From Pseudomonadota bacterium (GTDB taxonomy: Bacteria; Pseudomonadota; Alphaproteobacteria; Rhizobiales; Xanthobacteraceae): 6,130 nucleotides of DNA. Every line of letters starts with the position of its first letter. Position 1 is the stretch's first letter. Where the stretch lies: the NCBI GenBank assembly GCA_021779635.1, contig JAJYAH010000446.1, forward strand, positions 1 through 6,130. The letters are read 5' to 3'. This document shows positions 1 through 6,109 of this stretch, in pieces. The notes beneath the pieces are model-generated. The model had not been told where the DNA came from. It saw nothing but the letters and a program-made list of their open reading frames with translations, and made no database searches. The position numbers and the translations under genes are program-made.

Positions 1-1458
1 CCCTTGTTGATGCTGCTCGCCTATCGCTTCCTGCCGAAGCGCGCCAAGCTAACGTTTGCGATCCTCGCCGTGCTTTCCTTCGCGGCGGCCCTGGTGGTGA
101 GCTATCGGAACACCGACTTCATATTTTATCTTACGCCGTTTCGTGCCTGGGAGCTGACGCTCGGCGCGCTGCTTTCGATCGGATTCTTTCCGGTTCCGGA
201 AACCGGATTCAGCAGGAACATATGCGGCGCGACGGGGATGCTGCTTGTGCTCGGCACGGTGGTTTTTGGATCCTCGTCGGCTCCGCTTCTGGCCGTGACC
301 TCCCTTGCCAGCGTCGGGTCCGCCTTGCTCATCGCTTCCAGCGAACGCGGCCCTTCAATGGCGGGAAGGTTGTTGTCGCTCCGACCGGTCGTTTTCATCG
401 GCCTGATATCCTATTCGCTCTATCTGTGGCATTGGCCGCTGATTGTCTTTCAACGCACGGACGGATTGCTTGTCGGCGATGCATCCAACACCGTGACCGA
501 ACTGGTGCTGATCGCTGCCTCGGTCGGTGTCGCCTGCCTGTCATGGAAATTCATCGAATTGCCCTTCCGGGCGAAAGCCAAGGACGCCTCCAAAGCCGCC
601 GTGTTCGGCGCCGCCTCGACCGCCATGGTCTCGGCCTTTGCGCTTTGCGGGCTGGTGCTGATCGCAAACGGGGCGCCGTTCCGCTTTCCCGACCGCGTGG
701 TGGCGATTGCCTCCTATCTCGCCTATGACCCTTCCACCGCCTTCCGGTCCGGAAGTTGCTATCTGTCGAGCAACCGCCAGCATCTCGACGTCCACACCTG
801 CATGACACCGGATCCAAAGCGGCCGAACTATCTTCTGGTCGGGGACAGTCACGCCGCGCATCTCTGGGTTGGTCTGTCTTCCGCGATGCCAAAAGTGAAC
901 ATCATGCAGGCGACCGCCGGCGCCTGCCGCCCGGTCATCCAGCCGGTCTCGATGCTCGATACCCGGGCTTGTCCCAAGCTCATGCAGTTTGTTTTCAACG
1001 ACTTTCTTGCGAACAACAGGGTCGACAAGGTTCTGCTCGCTGCGTCCTGGAAGGACGAGGATATCCCGGCCTTGTCGGCCACTCTCGATCTGCTCAAACA
1101 GAAAGAGATCGACGTCACTGTACTGGGGCCGATCGTCGAATACGACAGCGCGCTGCCGCGGCTATTGGCCGACGAAATCCTTCACAACAAACCCTCCACC
1201 GCCAGCGCCATGCGGACGCCCGGAATTCAGGAACGCGATCGGATGATGAGCCGGATCGTCACCGCCAAGGGTGCAACCTACATCTCCGTCTACGACCAGG
1301 TTTGCCACCATGGCAGCTGCGATGAATTTGCCGAAGGCGACATTCCCATGCAGTTTGACGCGGGTCATCTCACCGCACAGGGATCGGTCGAAGTCGGGCG
1401 AAGACTGTCAATCTCGATTGTTGGGAAGCGGGCGGAGACGAAGCATGCTTCTAACTGA
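1..1458 (+). CDS. Membrane O-acyltransferase (acyltransferase 3, OafA-like) with C-terminal SGNH domain, 5'-truncated by the window
   Basis: Probably transfers an acyl group, such as acetyl, onto a surface or exopolysaccharide at the inner membrane. The reading frame is open from base 1, so the true start lies upstream; residues here are counted from the codon at base 4. Seen: several hydrophobic segments (about 17-33, 50-62, 75-110, 125-150, 160-180, 197-222), the family-typical motifs RAWELTLGALL (from R47), SLYLWHWPLIVF (H143) and FIELPFR (E185), then a soluble domain from about 240. That domain carries SGNH block I as GDSH (280-283, nucleophile S282) and a block V-like DAGH (D452, H455). 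Full-length members of this fusion type usually exceed 600 residues, so some 150-200 residues, including the early catalytic helices, are missing from view. It ends inside the start of the GH26-like gene, suggesting a shared operon. The acyl donor and glycan acceptor cannot be read from sequence. Confidence 0.93.
   Translation, partial: PLLMLLAYRFLPKRAKLTFAILAVLSFAAALVVSYRNTDFIFYLTPFRAWELTLGALLSIGFFPVPETGFSRNICGATGMLLVLGTVVFGSSSAPLLAVTSLASVGSALLIASSERGPSMAGRLLSLRPVVFIGLISYSLYLWHWPLIVFQRTDGLLVGDASNTVTELVLIAASVGVACLSWKFIELPFRAKAKDASKAAVFGAASTAMVSAFALCGLVLIANGAPFRFPDRVVAIASYLAYDPSTAFRSGSCYLSSNRQHLDVHTCMTPDPKRPNYLLVGDSHAAHLWVGLSSAMPKVNIMQATAGACRPVIQPVSMLDTRACPKLMQFVFNDFLANNRVDKVLLAASWKDEDIPALSATLDLLKQKEIDVTVLGPIVEYDSALPRLLADEILHNKPSTASAMRTPGIQERDRMMSRIVTAKGATYISVYDQVCHHGSCDEFAEGDIPMQFDAGHLTAQGSVEVGRRLSISIVGKRAETKHASN
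1434..1437 (+). promoter_or_regulatory. Ribosome binding site of the GH26-like gene
   Basis: GGAG lies 7 bases before the ATG at 1445, inside the end of the acyltransferase gene. It decides the start of the GH26-like gene: the same frame is open much further upstream (an ATG at 1271), but that stretch overlaps the acyltransferase SGNH domain and lacks a signal peptide, whereas 1445 gives a good signal peptide. Confidence 0.7.
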
Positions 1459-2443
1459 TCGACATTGGTGCGGCGCCGGCTATCGGGGCGTCTTGCGCAA
1501 GCTGGTGGTTCTGATCACGGCTGCGGCTTTGAACGCAATCGTTGCGGCTCATGAGACAACGGCCGCGGCGGGCGTCGGCGTGAATTCCCCGAAACTCGCC
1601 GGCGCGTTCGTCAATTGGGGCGCGGTCGGTCGCGAGCATACGCTGCAGGCCTGGGAAAAATGGCTGAAGCAACAGCCTTCGTCGGTGCTGGGCGTTGACT
1701 TCTACGCGCAAGCCACCTGGGACGATTTCGTCCGATTGAGTTGGGTGCCGGGTGTCTGGAAAAAACTCAACCCGAAGCGGAACGTCGTTTGGTCGGTTCC
1801 GCTGACAGTGAAAGGCACCGCCTTGGCGGAGGTCGCGAGCGGTGCACATGACGCCGAATTTGAAGCCGCGGCCAGGGCGATTGCCGAGGCGCAGCCGAGG
1901 GCAATCATCCGTCTTGGCTGGGAAATGAATCTTGATTCCATGGCGTGGTTCGCCAAAGGCCAGGAGGCCGACTACATCAAGGCGTTCCGACGCGTCGTCG
2001 GAATATTCAGGCGATATTCGGCCGACTTCAAGTACGACTGGTGTCCGGGCTGGGGGCCTCAGGATAGTGCCGCGGATCTCGCCTATCCGGGTGACGATGT
2101 CGTCGATTACATCGGTCTCGACGTTTACGATTTCAGATATGAAGGCTCGGTCGAGGAACGATGGAATACGCACTACATGAAGGCATCATTCGGCCTGGAA
2201 TGGCAAAGAGATTTTGCCGCCCAACATCGCAAGCTGATGAGTTATCCCGAATGGGGAGTTGGCAATTTCGGAGACAATCCCTTCTTCATTCAGAAGATGC
2301 ACGACTGGTTTGTGAAGAACGAGCGGAATATTGCGTATGCGGCCTATTTCGACGTGAACGGATTGTGGCCAACGCAAATCGATAACGAGCAGTTTCCCGA
2401 GTCGCAAAGGCTGTTCAGAGAGCTTTTCCAGCGCGCATCCTGA
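1445..2443 (+). CDS. Secreted GH26-like (clan GH-A) glycoside hydrolase
   Basis: A predicted exported endoglycanase of 332 residues, probably cutting a beta-linked, possibly mannose-containing polysaccharide. Seen: a charged N-terminus ending in RK (18-19), a hydrophobic stretch at about 20-35 and small residues to about 42, as in a signal peptide. The mature part reads as a (beta/alpha)8 glycosidase: RLGWEMN at 156-162, with E160 in the acid/base position typical of GH26; then VVDYIGLDVYDF; then SYPEWGVG, with E269 as the likely nucleophile before the conserved hydrophobic and glycine residues; and a C-terminal stretch with DVNGLWP. Family assignment is from motif memory; other GH-A families are possible. 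The gene starts 14 bases inside the acyltransferase gene, so coupled translation is likely. Expected location is the periplasm or outside the cell. In an EPS cluster such an enzyme could set chain length, release polymer or clear misassembled glycan. Both catalytic Glu appear present, so it looks intact. Confidence 0.85.
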   Translation: MLLTDRHWCGAGYRGVLRKLVVLITAAALNAIVAAHETTAAAGVGVNSPKLAGAFVNWGAVGREHTLQAWEKWLKQQPSSVLGVDFYAQATWDDFVRLSWVPGVWKKLNPKRNVVWSVPLTVKGTALAEVASGAHDAEFEAAARAIAEAQPRAIIRLGWEMNLDSMAWFAKGQEADYIKAFRRVVGIFRRYSADFKYDWCPGWGPQDSAADLAYPGDDVVDYIGLDVYDFRYEGSVEERWNTHYMKASFGLEWQRDFAAQHRKLMSYPEWGVGNFGDNPFFIQKMHDWFVKNERNIAYAAYFDVNGLWPTQIDNEQFPESQRLFRELFQRAS

Positions 2444-2467
2444 GTTCTTCCGCCGAGCCGCGCAGAG

Positions 2468-2483
2468 GTTAATTGTGATTAAC
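2468..2483. repeat. Perfect inverted repeat GTTAAT-TGTG-ATTAAC
   Basis: Two 6-base arms (2468-2473 and 2478-2483) are exact reverse complements around a 4-base centre. In GC-rich surroundings this AT-rich dyad looks like an operator for a dimeric regulator. It overlaps the CtrA-like site, and its two TTAA cores are 6 bases apart, one short of the CtrA spacing. Confidence 0.4.
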
Positions 2484-2494
2484 TACGCTTTAAC
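2479..2494 (+). promoter_or_regulatory. Candidate CtrA binding site (TTAA-N7-TTAAC)
   Basis: TTAA at 2479-2482 is followed by exactly 7 bases and TTAAC at 2490-2494, an exact match to the consensus known for the alphaproteobacterial cell-cycle regulator CtrA. It lies 286 bases before the glycosyltransferase start at 2780 and 36 bases after the GH26-like stop, so it would act on the downstream gene. A long leader would be needed, or an intervening promoter. The match is visible; binding is inference, since a 9-base core can occur by chance. Confidence 0.4.
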
Positions 2495-2679
2495 CGTCGC
2501 AGGAATTCAACGCAGCAAGACCCATCGCTGGACCGGATATTGCAGTGACGCCTGCATATCCTCGGGACTCTAGGGCGGACCTGAGCACCGGCATGTCGAT
2601 AGAGGCGCATCCCAGCGTGGTTTCTTCGTGAGCGCGACCATGAACGGGGGACCGGGACGTTTCCGGCGCAGCGGCGCTG

Positions 2680-2694
2680 TCTGGAGTGTCCAGA
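2680..2694. repeat. Short perfect hairpin TCTGGA-GTG-TCCAGA
   Basis: Six-base arms pair perfectly around a 3-base loop, 85 bases before the start at 2780. It is followed by ATTTGTG, not a run of T, so it is a poor intrinsic terminator. It might be an operator or a leader structure, or chance. Confidence 0.3.
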
Positions 2695-2779
2695 TTTGTG
2701 ACATCGCCGGTACGGCCGTCTACGAGATCGGCCGCCGCCGCGAACGTCGCGCGCCAGGACTGGATCGGGACAACGGCCG

Positions 2780-3781
2780 ATGAAAATCTCTGACCTTACG
2801 CCGCCCGCGGCCCGCGCACTGGTTGCGACGTCGCGTTCGCTCGATCCTTCGATTACGACCGTGATATGCATTCCCTGCTTTCGCAGGCCGCAACATTTGC
2901 GCCTGACGCTCGAGTCACTTGCCGGCCAGCGGACCGATCGTCGTTTTGCGGTCGTTATCGTCGAAAACGACGCTGTGGGACGCGAGAGCCTGCCGGTCGC
3001 CATGGAGTTCCTTGAGGCGGACCGATTTGCCGGCCTCTGCGTGGTCGAACCGCGCCAAGGCAATTGCCACGCCATCAACGCCGCCTTCGAGACCGCGCTG
3101 GCGAGCTTTCCGACGGCCATCCATTTCTTGATGATCGACGACGACGAGATCGCTTCGGCGGACTGGCTGGAGTTGATGGTGCGCGCCTGCGAGACCACCA
3201 GTGCCGATCTGGTCGGTGGGCCGGTGCTGCAGAATTTCGACGACGAGATGAAGCGAGGGTTGCAGCGCCATCCCGCATTCCGGCCGGCCTATGACATGAG
3301 CGGCCCGGTGCCGGTGATCTATGGCTGCGGCAATTGCCTGATCACGCGGCCGGTCTTTACCGGGCTCGCGGATCCCGCCTTCGATTTGCGATTCAATTTC
3401 CTGGGCGGCGGCGACACCGATTTCTTCGTGCGCTGCCGTCAGGCCGGGATGAAATTCCACTGGGCCGCGGAAGCCGTCATCACCGAAACCGTGCCGCACA
3501 GCCGGACCAATCCGGGCTGGCTTTTGCTGCGCGGCCTGCGTATCGGCGCAATCAATTATCACGTCCAGCGCAAGGCGGCGAAGACGGCCTGGTCGCGGGC
3601 CGGCCTGCTGGCGAAGATGTTTGCGATGTTGCCGATGTCGCTGGTTCGCGCCGGCCGGCTGGTTTTCACCGAACAAAGGGCAGTCATCGCAATGCATCCG
3701 ATGATTGTCGCCGTTGGCAGCGCGCTGGCGGCGATCGGTATCGAACCGCAGCCCTACAAGGCCTCGAAGATCGCATCGTGA
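2780..3781 (+). CDS. Family 2 glycosyltransferase, ExoM-like
   Basis: A 333-residue cytoplasmic-face glycosyltransferase (GT-A fold, GT2) that probably adds a sugar from a nucleotide sugar to a growing lipid-linked EPS unit. Seen: the first beta strand TVICIPCFRRPQHL near residues 26-40, a metal/nucleotide-sugar motif IDDDE (D120-D122), and the acceptor-side LGGGDTDFF (D212, D214), followed by VITETVPHSR and a conserved Trp/Arg-rich segment. The order, the spacing and the GG(E/G)DTDFF and E-x-VP-x-x-R signatures recall ExoM of succinoglycan synthesis. A C-terminal hydrophobic patch (about 275-325) may touch the membrane. ATG 2780 is the first ATG after an in-frame stop at 2699-2701; its ribosome site (GGGA, 2767-2770) is weak. 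The donor sugar is unknown. The gene is convergent with the GT4-like gene on the other strand. Confidence 0.9.
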   Translation: MKISDLTPPAARALVATSRSLDPSITTVICIPCFRRPQHLRLTLESLAGQRTDRRFAVVIVENDAVGRESLPVAMEFLEADRFAGLCVVEPRQGNCHAINAAFETALASFPTAIHFLMIDDDEIASADWLELMVRACETTSADLVGGPVLQNFDDEMKRGLQRHPAFRPAYDMSGPVPVIYGCGNCLITRPVFTGLADPAFDLRFNFLGGGDTDFFVRCRQAGMKFHWAAEAVITETVPHSRTNPGWLLLRGLRIGAINYHVQRKAAKTAWSRAGLLAKMFAMLPMSLVRAGRLVFTEQRAVIAMHPMIVAVGSALAAIGIEPQPYKASKIAS

Positions 3782-3798
3782 GCCGGTTGGTCACGGCT
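3777..3798. terminator. Weak hairpin at the convergent gene junction, possible terminator
   Basis: CGTGA (3777-3781, including the stop codon) pairs with TCACG (3791-3795), with an inner CC/GG pairing around GGTT. An alternative fold pairs AGCCG (3781-3785) with CGGCT (3794-3798). It lies in the 45-base gap between two genes that end facing each other, where a two-way terminator would be expected, but no T tract follows. Confidence 0.22.
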
Positions 3799-3826
3799 TC
3801 CGACGTCCGCGCCGATCTCTCACGGT

Positions 3827-4978
3827 TCACGTTTCTGCTGGCGGTGGTCGGCCTGCATCATCTGGCGCGCCTCCGCCTCCGGGAGTGACAAACTGCGCGC
3901 GTACCGCCAGCGCCACGTCCCGCCACCAGCCATCGAAATCGAACGGCGCCTGAACCGACGGCCATTTCAGCGCCGACACGATCCGGTCGGCATAGGCACT
4001 CTCGCCGGCGTCGCGCGCGACCAGCACGATGGCGCCGCGATCGATCAATTCCTTGAAGCGGGGGTGATGGTCGAACTCGTCCGGCTCGGCGGGGCCGGTA
4101 ACGATGACAGGCCGGCCGGATTGTACGCAGGTGACAACGCTCCCGCGCCGCGCGGTAAGGCCTTCGTCGAGCGGGTAGCAGAAGGCATCGATCTGACTGA
4201 ACAGGGCGAAGACCTCACGGTCTGACGCAACATAGCCGCTGACGATGACATCATCGCTGATGCCAAGTTCGGCGGCACGGGCGTGAAATTCTTCCTCGAC
4301 CTTGTCGACGCCGCGAATGAACGATCCGATATAGACCAGCAGCGGCTTGAGCCCGCGGTCCTTCAGTATGGCGGATATGTTGAGCAATGCATTGGGTTGC
4401 TTGCCCGGATAGATCGAACCGAAATGGCCGATCACCAGCCGGCCAGCTTCCCGCGCGGCAGCGAGCCGCTGTCGCAATTTGGTGTCGGCAATCCCGGCGG
4501 GGGCTTCGATATTCGGCGGCAACGGCGCCAGCACGCATTTCCGCGCGGTCCAGCCGATCATGGGATCGTCGGCCAGTTCACGCCGCACCAATGGCGAGAA
4601 CATCACGATGGTGTCGGCGAGCAGCAGCGCGGGAATATAGGTGATGCGGCGCAACCGGTGCAGGCCGGCCCATTCGTGCTGGATCAAGATGATACGCCGG
4701 CCGCGCAGCCGCGCCATCGCCATCGCCAGCAGCGGCCGAAACATCACGCGTTTCCAGGCTACAATCGGGAAGTTGCAGACCACGTTCCAGGCGGACCCCG
4801 TCGCGCGCCAGATATCGGCGACCGATCCTTCCGATCGCGTCAGGGTCAACGTCGTGCTGCTTCCGGGGTCGAGTTTCTCGACGGTCTCGCGCAACAGCCG
4901 GGTAAATTGCCCGACGCCGCATTGCATTTGCGGTCCCGCGCCGAGAAACAGTGCCTGGTATGCGGGTTCTGAAGTCAT
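3827..4978 (-). CDS. GT4-like (GT-B fold) glycosyltransferase
   Basis: A 383-residue predicted cytosolic or membrane-associated glycosyltransferase, probably taking part in polysaccharide unit assembly. Seen: an N-terminal Rossmann start ALFLGAGPQ followed by CGVGQF (20-25), the glycine loop typical of GT4 acceptor domains; LIQHEW (Q100-W103); the second domain opening with VIGHFGSIYPGKQ (182-194), the usual strand and Lys-containing donor loop; VSGYVASDREVF (247-257); and DAFCYPLDEGLTARRGS (264-280), where the donor-site Glu is expected (E272). The classical second Glu of the E-x7-E motif is not apparent. The C-terminus ends in a Gly/Pro-rich tail (about 367-383) that is probably disordered. 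The start ATG at 4976-4978 places the first strand correctly; only a distant GAAGG lies upstream of it. It is transcribed away from the cupin-like gene and towards the ExoM-like gene. Donor and acceptor are unknown. Confidence 0.88.
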   Translation of the reverse strand: MTSEPAYQALFLGAGPQMQCGVGQFTRLLRETVEKLDPGSSTTLTLTRSEGSVADIWRATGSAWNVVCNFPIVAWKRVMFRPLLAMAMARLRGRRIILIQHEWAGLHRLRRITYIPALLLADTIVMFSPLVRRELADDPMIGWTARKCVLAPLPPNIEAPAGIADTKLRQRLAAAREAGRLVIGHFGSIYPGKQPNALLNISAILKDRGLKPLLVYIGSFIRGVDKVEEEFHARAAELGISDDVIVSGYVASDREVFALFSQIDAFCYPLDEGLTARRGSVVTCVQSGRPVIVTGPAEPDEFDHHPRFKELIDRGAIVLVARDAGESAYADRIVSALKWPSVQAPFDFDGWWRDVALAVRAQFVTPGGGGAPDDAGRPPPAET

Positions 4979-5118
4979 CGTGCGGCGGCAGCGCCTTCGG
5001 GTGAACGTCGGGGTTAGCCATACATTCCAGACATTAGCTTCCGGTAAGCGGCGCGGCCGCGCGGGGCATCGTTTTTGCCAGATTGAACCTGAGAAAGCCT
5101 TGCCGTCTCATAACGGGA

Positions 5119-5130
5119 CACTGGGCAGTG
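5119..5130. repeat. Inverted repeat CACTG-GG-CAGTG upstream of the cupin-like gene
   Basis: Two exact 5-base arms around GG, 43 bases before the ATG at 5174. The position would suit an operator or a leader hairpin. Short repeats like this occur by chance, so function is only a possibility. Confidence 0.25.
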
Positions 5131-5161
5131 ACGGCATTCCAGATTTCGGGCCAGAGCCTGC

Positions 5162-5166
5162 GGGAG
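5162..5166 (+). promoter_or_regulatory. Ribosome binding site of the cupin-like gene
   Basis: GGGAG lies 7 bases before the ATG at 5174, ideal spacing, and supports this start. Confidence 0.7.
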
Positions 5167-5173
5167 CGAGACA

Positions 5174-6109
5174 ATGGGCAAAGACAGGATTTTCACCTAC
5201 TGGGATGACACCCATTCGCTGCTGTGGGGCCAGCAGCCGATCGAGCTTGCGCACGAGGTACATAAGTCGCCGCTGTTCTCCGCTGATACGCTTGCCGAAT
5301 TGATCGAGCGCTTTCCGCGCGAGCACTACAGCCTGGTGCAGACCGGCGCCCGGGGGTCGAGCCGCGTCTGGCGCGAGGGCGAGATCGGCGATCTCAGTGG
5401 CCGTCAGGTGATCGACGCGATCTCGCGCGGCGGGCTTTGGCTCAATATGCGCGATGTCGGCTCGGTAGATCGCCGTTACCGCGACATGCTCGATGGCATG
5501 TTCGAGGAGATCGCCGCGAAAGTTCCAGGCTTCAGCGCCCGTGACCATCAGGAGAGCATCCTGATCTCCTCGCCGGATGCGCAGGTCTATTATCATTTCG
5601 ATCTGCCGGGCCAGGCCCTGATGCAGATCGCGGGCCGCAAGCGGGTCTATGTCTATCCGAGCACGGCGCCGTTTCTGACGCCGAAGATGCTCGAAGATGT
5701 CGCCGTCTTTAATGTCGAAGTCGATATCCCTTACGAACCCTGGTACGACAAATATGCAAAGGTTTTCGATATCGGACCCGGCCAGATGCTCAACTGGGAA
5801 CTGAACGCGCCGCACCGCGTGGAAAATCTCGACACATTCAGCGTTTCGATGACGGTCTCCTACACCAACGATCAGATCAGGCGTTCCGAGATCGTTAACC
5901 TTGCCAACGGCCTGTTGCGGAACCGCTTCGGCTACTTCCCCCGGAGCCGCAACCTGCGTGGCCCGTCATACTTTGCTAAGGCGGTCATGCAAAAGCTTTA
6001 TCGTGACAGCGGTTGGGTGAAGCGCCAACGCCAGGCGCGTCGTCCGACCGAGTTCCGGCTTGACGCCGCCCAACCCGGCAAGATCATCGATCTGCCGAAT
6101 GCGGCCTGA
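5174..6109 (+). CDS. JmjC/cupin-like protein, probable Fe(II)/2-oxoglutarate-type oxygenase
   Basis: A 311-residue soluble protein with no signal peptide or membrane segment, so cytoplasmic. Seen: SILISSPDAQVYYHFDLPGQAL, in which H141 and D143 form an HxD pair; GRKRVYVYP with K156, placed where JmjC-type enzymes bind 2-oxoglutarate; and LNAPHRVENLD with H214 as the likely third iron ligand before the closing strands VSMTVSYT. This H-x-D...K...H layout is that of the cupin-like JmjC fold (as in FIH-type hydroxylases). The N-terminal 130 residues, with LWLNMRDV, and the basic C-terminal tail after about 245 are not recognised. The reaction is inferred as hydroxylation or oxidation; the substrate, whether a sugar, small molecule or protein, is unknown. 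The setting among glycosyltransferases suggests a glycan-related job, but a stand-alone gene or a non-catalytic cupin is possible. A strong ribosome site supports the start. The 21 bases after the stop end the window; an ATG at 6126 could begin the next gene. Confidence 0.75.
   Translation: MGKDRIFTYWDDTHSLLWGQQPIELAHEVHKSPLFSADTLAELIERFPREHYSLVQTGARGSSRVWREGEIGDLSGRQVIDAISRGGLWLNMRDVGSVDRRYRDMLDGMFEEIAAKVPGFSARDHQESILISSPDAQVYYHFDLPGQALMQIAGRKRVYVYPSTAPFLTPKMLEDVAVFNVEVDIPYEPWYDKYAKVFDIGPGQMLNWELNAPHRVENLDTFSVSMTVSYTNDQIRRSEIVNLANGLLRNRFGYFPRSRNLRGPSYFAKAVMQKLYRDSGWVKRQRQARRPTEFRLDAAQPGKIIDLPNAA

Larger units (their letters stand above)
2444..2779. other. 336-base intergenic region with regulatory-looking motifs, no convincing gene
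   Basis: This gap separates the GH26-like gene from the ExoM-like glycosyltransferase gene. It holds a cluster of three TTAA tetramers near its left end (2469-2493) and a perfect 6-base hairpin at 2680-2694. Short open frames cross it but none resembles a known protein or has a good ribosome site. No strong hairpin followed by a T tract is visible after the stop at 2443, so termination of the upstream operon is not evident. The length suggests a promoter and leader for the downstream gene. Confidence 0.6.
4979..5173. promoter_or_regulatory. Divergent intergenic region between GT4-like and cupin-like genes
   Basis: This 195-base region must carry the promoters of both flanking genes unless they belong to longer transcripts; their start codons face away from each other. 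It contains a 12-base GC-only palindrome, GCGCGGCCGCGC (5051-5062), and an inverted repeat CACTG-GG-CAGTG (5119-5130). A TTGAAC at 5083-5088 and CATAAC at 5109-5114 resemble -35 and -10 boxes but are 20 bases apart, so I do not call a promoter. No small gene is supported here. Confidence 0.5.

Noticed and set aside
1271..1444. An upstream in-frame ATG that would extend the GH26-like protein by 58 residues
   Set aside because: The extension overlaps the conserved end of the acyltransferase SGNH domain, resembles nothing, and would bury the signal peptide; ATG 1445 has a good ribosome site.
1451..2173. A 240-codon minus-strand open frame
   Set aside because: Antisense to the GH26-like gene, Arg/Pro-rich with no domain motifs; a mirror of GC-rich codon bias.
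2479..3198. A 239-codon minus-strand open frame reaching across the intergenic gap
   Set aside because: Most of it is antisense to the ExoM-like gene, and the part in the gap is Arg/Ser-rich without recognisable motifs.
2915..3697. A 260-codon minus-strand open frame
   Set aside because: Fully antisense to the glycosyltransferase gene, whose motifs are convincing; composition is His/Arg/Gln-rich as for shadow frames.
3778..3888. A 36-codon GTG-started frame overlapping the ExoM-like stop as GTGA
   Set aside because: Runs into the 3' end of the minus-strand glycosyltransferase gene, has no recognisable motif, and is too short to support.
4283..4972. A 229-codon plus-strand open frame
   Set aside because: Lies opposite the GT4-like gene; rich in Arg/Gln/His with no hydrophobic core pattern.
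5083..5114. TTGAAC and CATAAC as a sigma-70-type promoter for the cupin-like gene
   Set aside because: Spacing of 20 bases is too long and the second box is a poor match.
5108..5815. A 235-codon minus-strand open frame
   Set aside because: Antisense to the cupin-like gene, which has a good ribosome site and ordered motifs.
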